DNA of 64,000 nt from NCBI RefSeq assembly GCF_900108305.1, contig NZ_FNUX01000014.1, positions 1 to 64,000 on the forward strand, written 5' to 3'. A program made the position numbers and the translations under genes. This document shows, piece by piece, positions 55,671 to 63,653 of this stretch. Every line of letters begins with the position of its first letter. Positions within the stretch are counted from its first letter, which is position 1. The notes under the pieces were generated by a model. The model ran no database searches, was not told the origin of the DNA, and saw nothing but the letters and a program-made list of their open reading frames with translations. Origin of the DNA: Nitrosomonas ureae. Its GTDB lineage: Bacteria > Pseudomonadota > Gammaproteobacteria > Burkholderiales > Nitrosomonadaceae.

Positions 55671-56912
55671 ATGTCCGATTATGAGCAGAACAATTCCGAG
55701 AAATCAGCCATAAGCAAGACAAATTTTACTGAAAAAAACCTCCCCCTTGATTCGGCCGTTTCCCTCGGCCAAAGTGTCATTCAAACCATCGACGAAGCGC
55801 AATGTCATTGCGAACACGATCGCGAAATCCCCCAGGTAGATTTGCTGACTGCGCTGACCATTCGTGGCGTTACCTTCCGCAACCGCATCGCGATGTCACC
55901 CATGTGCATGTACTCCGCGCAAGACGGCTTTGCCACCGATTTTCACCTGGTTCACCTCGGCAGCCGGGCGATGGGGGGCGCTGGTCTGGTAGTCGTCGAG
56001 GCCACGGCGGTTACCCCCGAAGGGCGTATTTCGCCAGGCGATACGGGGATATGGAAAGATGAACATATCGAACCCCTAGCGCGCATCGCACGGTTCGTGG
56101 AAGCACAAGGCTCGGTTCCCGGCATTCAACTCGCCCACGCTGGGCGCAAGGCCAGTTGCGATTCGCCATGGTCTGGCGGGCGTAGTCTGGAGACGACCGC
56201 TGAAGGCGGCTGGCCTGTTGTGGGTCCCAGTCCGCTTCCCTTCGATAAGGGTGACCCGGTTCCGATAGCTCTATCCAAGGCAGATATCGAACAGTGCATC
56301 AATGCATGGGAGGCAGGTACACGACGCGCCTTGATAGCGGGTTTCAAAGTGATCGAACTGCATGCTGCGCATGGCTACTTGCTTCATGAGTTTCTCTCGC
56401 CGATCAGCAACCATCGTAACGATGACTATGGTGGCAGCCTGGAAAATCGTATGCGATTCTTACTGCGGGTTGCAGAGCGGCTGCGCAACATTATCCCGCA
56501 ACAGTTGCCGCTTTTTGTACGGATATCGGCGACCGATTGGGTGGATGGAGGGTGGGACATTGAGCAATCCGTCGTCCTTTCCCGGCGGTTGAAGGAACTT
56601 GGTGTGGATCTGATAGATGTTTCCTCCGGAGGAACAACGCTCGATGCAAAGATTCCTGTCGCCAAGGGCTATCAGATTCCTTTCGCCAGACGCATCCGGG
56701 AAGAGACGGGAATTTGCACGGGCGGCGTGGGCCTGATTACCGATCAGCAATATGCAGATGAGATCATCACCAGTGGGGAAGCGGATATCGTTTTTCTCGG
56801 ACGAGAATTACTGAGGGAACCGTATTGGGCAATTAAAGCGCAGCAATTTCTGGGGGGGGAGCCAACCTGGCCGATCCAGTATGGTTACGCCGTAAAACGC
56901 CGTGCCAAATAA
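55671..56912 (+). CDS. NADH:flavin oxidoreductase, Old Yellow Enzyme family (YqjM-like) with N-terminal extension
   Basis: A 413-residue FMN enzyme that reduces activated C=C bonds. The OYE barrel starts at about residue 60 (VTFRNRIAMSPMCMYSAQDG, the YqjM-class motif with the conserved Cys), then PGIQLAHAGRKASC, FKVIELHAAHGYLLHEFLSP with the active-site histidines, RVAERLRNIIPQQLPLFVRI and the FMN site GGVGLITDQQYADEII. The first 58 residues are an extension absent from the usual enzymes of about 340-370 residues; it contains AQCHCEHDREIP, a possible metal-binding pair. The start is supported by AAAGGA upstream of ATG 55671. Base composition looks more GC-rich than its neighbours, which may mean transfer. 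Confidence 0.9.
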   Translation: MSDYEQNNSEKSAISKTNFTEKNLPLDSAVSLGQSVIQTIDEAQCHCEHDREIPQVDLLTALTIRGVTFRNRIAMSPMCMYSAQDGFATDFHLVHLGSRAMGGAGLVVVEATAVTPEGRISPGDTGIWKDEHIEPLARIARFVEAQGSVPGIQLAHAGRKASCDSPWSGGRSLETTAEGGWPVVGPSPLPFDKGDPVPIALSKADIEQCINAWEAGTRRALIAGFKVIELHAAHGYLLHEFLSPISNHRNDDYGGSLENRMRFLLRVAERLRNIIPQQLPLFVRISATDWVDGGWDIEQSVVLSRRLKELGVDLIDVSSGGTTLDAKIPVAKGYQIPFARRIREETGICTGGVGLITDQQYADEIITSGEADIVFLGRELLREPYWAIKAQQFLGGEPTWPIQYGYAVKRRAK

Positions 56913-57055
56913 CGAACTTGGATCGGTGAGACGTAACCGGTTAGCGGTACCCTGTAATTGAAAAGTTTCCATTCTATGGATGAGAAAATCCGATATTTAG
57001 TCGGAGTACCCTGGAGTGATAACAATGGAGCACATAGCTCACCGGTCTATATTTT

Positions 57056-57487
57056 TTATACGCTCCGCTTAGGCTTGATTTCCTTTAATTTATTGGGTTG
57101 CCTGAAGCGGTTTTTACCTGCAACACGAAGAAGGCGAAGAAATTTCGGGCATTCAAAATGGCTGGGGGCTTTGCAGACCGCAGCGTGACGGAGCCCATCA
57201 CGCATAGCGGTCAGTTCTTCGATTGTTCTATCCAACTTATCCGCCTTGGCTGAAAGCATCGCTCTATTAATGTCAGGTCCATCGAAGGTGAACATTTCAG
57301 CAATCTCATCCAGCGAAAAACCGGCGCTTCGACCCAAAGATATTAAAGCCAGTCGTTCTACAACGCTGGCGTTGAATGAGCGGCGCAAACCATTTCGGCC
57401 ACTTGAGTGGATCAATCCTTTTTCTTCATAAAATCGTAACGTTGAGGCGGGCAATCCGGATGCCTTTGCGACCTCGGCTATATCCAT
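57056..57487 (-). CDS. MerR family transcriptional regulator
   Basis: A 143-residue MerR protein. The winged helix is at residues 1-70 (MDIAEVAKASGLPASTLRFY, then GLRRSFNASVVERLALISLG). The linker helix and a C-terminal part with cysteines in AAVCKAPSHFECPKFLRLL suggest a thiol- or metal-responsive sensor. It is divergent from the TPMT gene across a promoter with a SoxR-like dyad and the long 19-base spacer typical of MerR targets, so it most likely controls the TPMT-TauE pair. AGGTGAA precedes ATG 57487. Confidence 0.92.
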   Translation of the reverse strand: MDIAEVAKASGLPASTLRFYEEKGLIHSSGRNGLRRSFNASVVERLALISLGRSAGFSLDEIAEMFTFDGPDINRAMLSAKADKLDRTIEELTAMRDGLRHAAVCKAPSHFECPKFLRLLRVAGKNRFRQPNKLKEIKPKRSV

Positions 57488-57511
57488 TATTTCACCTGTT
57501 GTAATTAATAC

Positions 57512-57542
57512 TTGACTTTAAGTCGACTTGAGCTTTTATCCT
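57512..57542 (+). promoter_or_regulatory. MerR-type promoter with 19-base spacer and SoxR-like operator
   Basis: A -35 box TTGACT (57512-57517) and a -10 box TATCCT (57537-57542) are 19 bases apart. The spacer contains a dyad centred on AAGTCGACTT (57520-57529), close in form to the SoxR box (CCTCAAGTTAACTTGAGG). This layout is the hallmark of MerR-family activated promoters. It drives the TPMT-TauE pair and overlaps the divergent merR-like start region. Confidence 0.7.
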
Positions 57543-57628
57543 AGCTCAGTATGCAATTTAGTACAACATTTAAGCCATTAAGCTGATGGCTTGTTATTAA
57601 TCTTTTTAAGAATTTAAGGAGCTGTGCT

Positions 57629-58273
57629 ATGGAAGCAAGTTTTTGGCATCAAAAGTGGGAACGAGGGGAAATCGGTTTTCATGAAAGTGAGACAAATCCG
57701 ATGTTAGCAGAGCACTTTAAAGAATTAAATCTGACAAAGGGCAGCCGTATATTCCTGCCGTTGTGTGGCAAAACACGTGATGCGGCATGGTTGCTTGCCC
57801 GCGGCTATCGAGTTGCTGGCGCAGAGTTGAGCGAACTGGCTATTAACGGCTTGTTTAAAGAACTTGGTTTAGAGCCGGAAATCTCTAAAGTAGGGAAACT
57901 GGTTCGTTATCATGCTGAAGATATTGACATATTCGCGGGCGATATTTTTGCTGTGTCCGCTGAATGTCTTGGCCCCATAAACGCGATATACGATCGTGCC
58001 GCCTTGGTTGCTCTGCCTGCCTGTGTACGAAGACACTATACGTCACACCTGATGAACATAACGGGCGCTGCACCGCAATTGCTGATCACTTATGAATATG
58101 ATCCATTGCTTATGGATGGTCCGCCGTTCTCAGTGAACGAAGACGAAGTAAAGCAACATTATGCCGCCGCTTATCGATTGCAGTTTGTTGGCAGCAAAGA
58201 TGTCGCAGGTGGATTGAAAGGAAAAGTTATGTCAACGGAGACCGCTTGGTTGCTCCAGAAAAAAATAGGCTAA
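57629..58273 (+). CDS. thiopurine S-methyltransferase family protein
   Basis: A 214-residue SAM-dependent methyltransferase of the TPMT type. It has the family start FWHQKWERGEIGFHESETNP, the SAM motif IFLPLCGKTRDAAWLLARGY, AELSELAINGLFKELGL, and the ending KGKVMSTETAWLLQKK. Bacterial members often methylate selenium or tellurium compounds or thiols and give resistance to them; the substrate here is not known. The start has AAGGAG upstream. The gene is 5 bases from the TauE/SafE permease gene, under a MerR-type promoter, so a metalloid or thiol-related stress role is inferred. Confidence 0.9.
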   Translation: MEASFWHQKWERGEIGFHESETNPMLAEHFKELNLTKGSRIFLPLCGKTRDAAWLLARGYRVAGAELSELAINGLFKELGLEPEISKVGKLVRYHAEDIDIFAGDIFAVSAECLGPINAIYDRAALVALPACVRRHYTSHLMNITGAAPQLLITYEYDPLLMDGPPFSVNEDEVKQHYAAAYRLQFVGSKDVAGGLKGKVMSTETAWLLQKKIG

Positions 58274-58278
58274 TTAAT

Positions 58279-59088
58279 ATGCTGGATATCGAATGGATAT
58301 TGTTGTACCTCGTACTGGGTGCCTTCGTTGGCTTTGTGGCGGGACTACTGGGACTTGGTGGCGGTGGATTATTGGTTCCTTTGCTGACATACATTTTTAC
58401 TTACCAGGGGATCAGCGTAGATAACGCGGTTCACTTGGCATTAGGAACATCACTGGCTTGCATGATTATTTCTTCAACGGCGAGCATCCGCGTACATGCT
58501 TCTCGAGGCGCTATCGAGTGGCAGGTGGTTGGCGGAATGGCACCTGGAATTATTGTGGGTACCTTTCTGGTCACACAGGCCGCCACCCACGTCAACTCGG
58601 TCTACATTGCTATATTTTTTGCGTTGCTTATGGTAATTGTAACGGGGCAAATGTTTCTTAATTGGCAGCCGAGACCCAGCTCAAAACCTGCAACCTTTCG
58701 CGGATTGATTGCGGCTGGAATTGGCATTGGATCTGTATCAGCACTTGTCGCAGTAGGCGGCGGTTTCCTCGCCGTTACTTACCTCGGTTATAAAAATGTG
58801 AACGTAAAAAGCGCCATTGGTACTTCAGCGGCGATTGGGTTTCCCATTGCCATTACGGGTACCATTGGCTACATGATTAGCGGCTGGTCTATCACATTGA
58901 GCAATACTTATACCGTCGGATTCATTGATGTGCCAGCATTTTTGACTATAGCGATTGGCAGCTTTATTGCGGCTTCCTATGGCACACGCTGCTCACATAA
59001 TTTACCTGATGTTTTTCTGAAAAAGATACTCGCCGTAATCTCACTGCTTTTGAGTATCAAGATGTTAATCTCGCTTGTTCAATTTTGA
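58279..59088 (+). CDS. sulfite exporter TauE/SafE family permease
   Basis: A 269-residue inner-membrane protein with about eight helices and two internal repeats of the TauE type. It has GAFVGFVAGLLGLGGGGLLV and later IGSVSALVAVGGGFLAVTYL, the matching glycine-rich halves. Members export sulfite, organosulfonates or other small anions. The start ATG 58279 follows the TPMT stop by 5 bases. Being coupled with a thiol methyltransferase and a MerR regulator suggests export of a sulfur or metalloid compound; this is inference. Confidence 0.9.
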   Translation: MLDIEWILLYLVLGAFVGFVAGLLGLGGGGLLVPLLTYIFTYQGISVDNAVHLALGTSLACMIISSTASIRVHASRGAIEWQVVGGMAPGIIVGTFLVTQAATHVNSVYIAIFFALLMVIVTGQMFLNWQPRPSSKPATFRGLIAAGIGIGSVSALVAVGGGFLAVTYLGYKNVNVKSAIGTSAAIGFPIAITGTIGYMISGWSITLSNTYTVGFIDVPAFLTIAIGSFIAASYGTRCSHNLPDVFLKKILAVISLLLSIKMLISLVQF

Positions 59089-59278
59089 CCGGAGAGTATG
59101 CGTATTCTTTGGGAATATACTAATGACAGGAATTATCATGGCTTTTCCAATCGCCGGATTATGACTTTCACAACTTGCACGTTCTGCTACTGAGAAAGTA
59201 CCGAGCTGACCTGGTCGAGTAAAGCCAGACAATCCAGTTAAGCAATTTTTTTTCAATCTTTCCGTTTCTACCTCATAT
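59065..59278 (-). pseudogene. decayed HU-family DNA-binding protein gene
   Basis: The minus strand here reads TERLKKNCLTGLSGF, then TRPGQLGTFSVAERA, NPAIGKAMII and TLRSKLNKRD, with a stop at 59067-59065. This follows the C-terminal two thirds of HU proteins (typical order: TExLKKG, LxGFGTFSVxERAAR, NPxTGKxxxI, LRDxLN). The two N-terminal helices are missing, cut at the junction with the IS3 remnant near 59280. Six codons are inserted between GF and GTF, and the DNA-binding arm is degenerate, so it is not functional. The last 24 bases overlap the TauE gene's end. Confidence 0.6.
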
Positions 59279-59699
59279 TGATTGTGGCGCAGCAAAGTTT
59301 ATCTTAATGCATATGAATCAGTACCTGAAACCAGGAAATCGCTGGCAAAGTATTTTCGGTTTTATGATGAGAATCGAAAACATCAGCCTTTGAAGGCTGT
59401 TCTGGATCAGGTCTATTATGAATCCATTAGGCTGCTAAAGACAGGTTGATGTGTGGGAAAATAACTCCTAAGACACCTGTTTAAAAATTGGAGTCCACTT
59501 CTATTTAATGCCAGAATTAATTTCGAATATTAAAAGAATCTTGTATCACATTCGAAGGAGGCGCTGTGATCATGCCATAGTAACAGATTGCTGTTGTAAG
59601 ATTATGATACTACAATGTAAATATCAAAAATATCCGATCAGGATTCATAAGGTTGTGTAATAAAGTAAATAAATAGCGCAATTGCGGATATAAATAAAT
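59089..59699. other. 611-base region with gene and IS ruins
   Basis: It contains the decayed HU gene (minus, to about 59278) and the IS3 transposase tail (plus, 59282-59449). The remainder (59450-59699) is AT-rich DNA before comEC and shows no gene. The right end of the old IS3 element may lie near 59450-59510. Confidence 0.5.
59282..59449 (+). pseudogene. IS3-family transposase C-terminal remnant
   Basis: 55 codons in one frame match the end of IS3-type OrfB transposases: LWRSKVYLNAYESV, then KYFRFYDENRKHQPLKAVLD and QVYYESIRLLKTG with a stop at 59447-59449. The family normally has a few more residues between LWRS and VYLNAYE, so there is a small internal deletion as well as loss of everything upstream, including the DDE core. 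It abuts the HU relic at 59279-59281. Confidence 0.75.
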
Positions 59700-62105
59700 T
59701 TGAAGAATACGTGTGTAAGATTAAATATCCTAGTGTTTGTTTTGGGTGTCGGTTGGTTACAGCATCAGCCGATACTGCCGGAAATGGAATGGGTTTGGCT
59801 GATGTTGTCAGTAGCAGTTACAACCGGAATATTGGGATTGTTTCTATCAGCGAGTCATCTTGTAATAAGCAGAATCTTGTTGGGTATTTTCTCTCTCATG
59901 TTTGGGTTTTGCTGGGCGGCAATTTTAGCGCACTGGCGTTTGGACGATTCTTTGCCTCATATCTGGGAGCGTAAGGCTATCCAAATAGTTGGCGTGATAG
60001 CTACTGTGCCGCAAGAAAACGATAGAGGCGTGCGTTTTCAGTTTGATGTTGAACATGTGAATACCGAGGGTGCAATCGTGCCCAAGCGGATTGCATTGTC
60101 TTGGTATAAGGCGCGGCAATCGGGAGTCAATCAAGTAGCATTGCCTATAGTCAGGGTGGGCGAACGCTGGCAGCTGACGGTGCATTTGAAACGACCGCAT
60201 GGCAATCAGAATCCGCATGGCTTCGATTTTGAAAGATGGGCATTGGAACGTAATATCCGTGCAACTGGATATGTTCGTGTATCGCATGATAATCAGCGTC
60301 TGCATCCTATGGTGCAACGCCCTGCTTATTGGATAGCGCATATTCGTGAAGGGATTCAACATCGTTTTGCTGCGAGCCTGGCTAATCAAACTTATGTAGG
60401 AATATTACAGACATTGGCAACAGGTGATCAAAATGCGATTCCCCGCGATCAATGGCAGGTATTTACACGCACTGGAACCAACCATTTAATGGCGATTTCC
60501 GGTTTGCATATCACGATGATTTCTAGCTTGGTATTCGCAGCAGTATATTGGCTATGGCGTTGGAATACTTATCTTACATTACGTTTTCCAGCGCGGCGTG
60601 TTGCCGCGATGATTGGATTGATTGTGGCTTTAGGTTATGCCGTACTTTCAGGTTTTGCAATTCCGGCACAGCGGGCGTTCTATATGCTAGCGGTGGTGGC
60701 GATTGTGTTATGGATAGGGCGTCAGGTAAGTGTAACCACGGTGTTGGCGTGGGCGCTGTTTGGGGTGATATTGTTGGACCCGTGGGCAATTTTGGCGCCT
60801 GGATTCTGGTTATCCTTTGGTGCGATTGCCGTCATAATGCTGTTAACCGCTGGCCGGATCGGAAAAATACATTGGCTTAGCAATTGGTTGCGGATTCAGT
60901 GGGCTATTACATTGGGTCTTATTCCTTTATTGTTGGCATTATTTCAGCAGATATCCTTAATATCGCCAGTTGCTAATGCCATTGCCATTCCTCTAATAAG
61001 CCTTATAGTGGTTCCGCTGACATTGTTAGCGACCATACCCGTATTTGATTTTGTGTTACCGTTCGTCCATGATGTACTAAGCGTCATTATGGTAATTCTA
61101 CAGTCACTAAGCAATTTATCGCATACTGTATGGCAGCAGCACTCCCCGCCAATGTGGAGTATAGGTGTTGCGGTTATAGGAATTCTGTGGATGTTGCTGC
61201 CGGGAAGCTTAGGAATAGGCTTTTTTTCCGGTTTTCCAGCGCGCTGGTTGGGTGTGATCGCGGCATTAACTGTGTTTCTGGTTAAACCACCGCAACCAAA
61301 AACTGGTGAGTTGTGGCTGACTGTGCTTGATGTGGGTCAAGGACTTGCGGTTGTGGCTCGCACCGAGCATCATGCATTACTATTTGATACGGGTCCTGGA
61401 TTCGGTGAAGTCGACAGTGGTAATCGTATTATCGTGCCTTTTTTACGCGGAGAAGGAATTACAAGACTCGACGGCATGATCGTATCGCATGTAGACTCGG
61501 ATCATAGTGGCGGCGCACTATCAGTATTAAACGAGATGCCGGTTATGCAGCTGTGGTCATCGTTGGATGATAAACACCCAATAACGCAGATGGTAATCTC
61601 AAAGAATCAGTGCCGCAAGGGGCAATTCTGGCAATGGGACGATGTGCATTTTGAATTGCTGCATCCTCTGGAGCAGGATTATTTGAACCCAAAACGTAAT
61701 ACCAATGCAAGAAGTTGCGTATTAAAAATCACATCAGCTCATGGCAGCGTATTATTGCCAGCTGATATTGAGAGGAAAGATGAACAAGCATTGTTAGCTC
61801 GAGACGGTGACAAGCTTCGTGCGACAGTATTGATTGCACCGCATCATGGCAGTCAAACTTCATCAACCGATGCTTTTGTACAGAAAGTGAATCCTTCTCT
61901 GGCAATTTTTACGGTTGGTTATCTCAATCGCTATAATCATCCACGCGAAACTGTAACTTCACGTTATCATAATTCAGGTAGTCAACTGATGCGTAGCGAC
62001 AAGGATGGAGCCATCTTAGTCCGGTTTGAAAATAATGATTGGACTGTTAACAGTTGGAGAAAACTAAATCAGCGCTATTGGCACGATAACTCTGAATTGA
62101 ATTAA
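59700..62105 (+). CDS. comEC: DNA internalization-related competence protein ComEC/Rec2
   Basis: ComEC forms the inner-membrane channel for DNA uptake in natural competence. The 801-residue protein has an N-terminal membrane pair with an OB-fold-like segment (VIATVPQENDRGVRFQFDV), then the Competence domain with TGDQNAIPRDQWQVFTRTGT and NHLMAISGLHITMIS and about eight helices. A metallo-beta-lactamase-like domain follows (about 535-790: VLDVGQGLAVVAR, MIVSHVDSDHSGGALSVL, LLPADIERKDE, APHHGSQTSS). It starts at TTG 59700 with no strong ribosome site, but the residues that follow form a proper first helix. Confidence 0.92.
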   Translation: MKNTCVRLNILVFVLGVGWLQHQPILPEMEWVWLMLSVAVTTGILGLFLSASHLVISRILLGIFSLMFGFCWAAILAHWRLDDSLPHIWERKAIQIVGVIATVPQENDRGVRFQFDVEHVNTEGAIVPKRIALSWYKARQSGVNQVALPIVRVGERWQLTVHLKRPHGNQNPHGFDFERWALERNIRATGYVRVSHDNQRLHPMVQRPAYWIAHIREGIQHRFAASLANQTYVGILQTLATGDQNAIPRDQWQVFTRTGTNHLMAISGLHITMISSLVFAAVYWLWRWNTYLTLRFPARRVAAMIGLIVALGYAVLSGFAIPAQRAFYMLAVVAIVLWIGRQVSVTTVLAWALFGVILLDPWAILAPGFWLSFGAIAVIMLLTAGRIGKIHWLSNWLRIQWAITLGLIPLLLALFQQISLISPVANAIAIPLISLIVVPLTLLATIPVFDFVLPFVHDVLSVIMVILQSLSNLSHTVWQQHSPPMWSIGVAVIGILWMLLPGSLGIGFFSGFPARWLGVIAALTVFLVKPPQPKTGELWLTVLDVGQGLAVVARTEHHALLFDTGPGFGEVDSGNRIIVPFLRGEGITRLDGMIVSHVDSDHSGGALSVLNEMPVMQLWSSLDDKHPITQMVISKNQCRKGQFWQWDDVHFELLHPLEQDYLNPKRNTNARSCVLKITSAHGSVLLPADIERKDEQALLARDGDKLRATVLIAPHHGSQTSSTDAFVQKVNPSLAIFTVGYLNRYNHPRETVTSRYHNSGSQLMRSDKDGAILVRFENNDWTVNSWRKLNQRYWHDNSELN

Positions 62106-62159
62106 ACCGCAATAATGCTTCGCAGCATTGCTATTTCATTCATACGCTGAGTAGCTCAA

Positions 62160-63632
62160 TCAAGACAGATGAGCGCTGATGGAGGTTATTGGTGCGGAAC
62201 TTCCAGTTGCTAAAGGTAATTCGATAGTGCTAAAAATCACAGTAAATGTGGTTCCTACACCTGGCTCACTGAGAACCTTTATTTTGAGTTGATTATTTTC
62301 TGCTGCAATCTTGACGATGGACAAACCGATGCCGCTTGTTGCTTTGTTATGGAGCGCTGCTCTGGGAGAGTAGAAATATTCGTTGAAAATGTTGGGTAAG
62401 TCTTTATCTTCGATGCCAATGCCATGGTCGGTGATAGTAATGCTAGCATGCAAATTGTCTCGATCGACTCGAGATAAAATTTCAACGCTGGTATTTTCAT
62501 GTGAATAGGTAATCGCGTTGGTAATGATATTTTCTATAAGTATCTCTAATTGATCAGGGATTACTTTACAAATAAAATTTTCAATGGATAAGTTGAGCGT
62601 GACATTTTTAGAGCTGGCAACCGGGGTTAATTTCTCGATACATTTTTGCAGGGTAGATTGAATTTCAACAGGTTCGAAAACTGCGGTGTCAAGACAAGTA
62701 TCTTTCAATCGTTCCAACCTGAGTAGATCAAGTATTAGGCTGGACATGTTTTTTGCTCGAAGATCCATTTGCTCTAATGCTGCACTTACCTCAGGTGTTG
62801 TTTCGCCCAGATAACCTTCTTTGATTAAATTTATTTTGCTGCGTATAGCATCGAGCGGGGATTTAAGTTGATGCGTGATCAATAACGCATATTGATCTTT
62901 TTCTACCTGTGCCTGATTGATTTGTCGATATGCATCAACAAGGTGACGTTCATGAGCACGAACGATTAGAGAAAGCCTTGAAACCACATACCAAACAACA
63001 AGAAAAAGAATATCAAGGAAAAACATCCATGTCAAAGCGCCATCCTTGCGTGCGCTCTCAGATAAGAATTGACTGTTTATTAATGCAGAGAGTGGTGCTT
63101 GAGTGATTAGAAAGTTATCAATGATGATTACGATCGAGTCCATGAAGCAGACCAAGATGGTTACATACAGGCTTTCACGGGTAGAAAAAAAGATGCAGGC
63201 AAGAGCAATATGCAGTACGTAGAAAAAAGAAATGGGGGTGGAGGTACTGCCAATATAATGCACGACGACTGACAAGCAGATCAGATCAACAATAATCTGA
63301 ATCCATAGATTAATTGAAGGCGAGTTATATTTACTTGATTTGCAATGATCTAACGCGAAGATGTAAGCAATATTGGCTACAATCAGTACAATAATGATGG
63401 CTATCGGCCATTTCTGTTGCTCACTAATGCCTAATTGAGCCAGCGTATTCGATGCCGATAGCATCAGGATTTCGAAAAAAACCAGTGCAGCAATCAGTAT
63501 CCAGCGGAAAGTTATGAACCAGCGGATATTGCTAATTAAAACATCGTCACTAAGCTTTAGCTTATCTCCCTTTATTTCAAGCAGTACGTTTTGAGTGTTG
63601 GGTTTATTCCAAGAGAATTCAGTGCTTGCCAT
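62160..63632 (-). CDS. six-helix membrane sensor histidine kinase
   Basis: A 490-residue kinase. Six predicted helices (about residues 33-225) form an N-terminal sensor without a large periplasmic loop. The dimerisation helix has ALLITHQLKSPLDAIRSKI with the phospho-accepting histidine near 258. The ATPase domain (about 360-470) has IENIITNAITYSHENTSVEI (N box), ITDHGIGIEDKDLPNIFNEY (G1/F) and GIGLSIVKIAAENNQ (G2). It follows the response regulator gene by 21 bases and is probably cotranscribed with it. The signal is unknown. Confidence 0.9.
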   Translation of the reverse strand: MASTEFSWNKPNTQNVLLEIKGDKLKLSDDVLISNIRWFITFRWILIAALVFFEILMLSASNTLAQLGISEQQKWPIAIIIVLIVANIAYIFALDHCKSSKYNSPSINLWIQIIVDLICLSVVVHYIGSTSTPISFFYVLHIALACIFFSTRESLYVTILVCFMDSIVIIIDNFLITQAPLSALINSQFLSESARKDGALTWMFFLDILFLVVWYVVSRLSLIVRAHERHLVDAYRQINQAQVEKDQYALLITHQLKSPLDAIRSKINLIKEGYLGETTPEVSAALEQMDLRAKNMSSLILDLLRLERLKDTCLDTAVFEPVEIQSTLQKCIEKLTPVASSKNVTLNLSIENFICKVIPDQLEILIENIITNAITYSHENTSVEILSRVDRDNLHASITITDHGIGIEDKDLPNIFNEYFYSPRAALHNKATSGIGLSIVKIAAENNQLKIKVLSEPGVGTTFTVIFSTIELPLATGSSAPITSISAHLS

Positions 63633-63653
63633 ACGATTGTGTATTGCAAAAAA

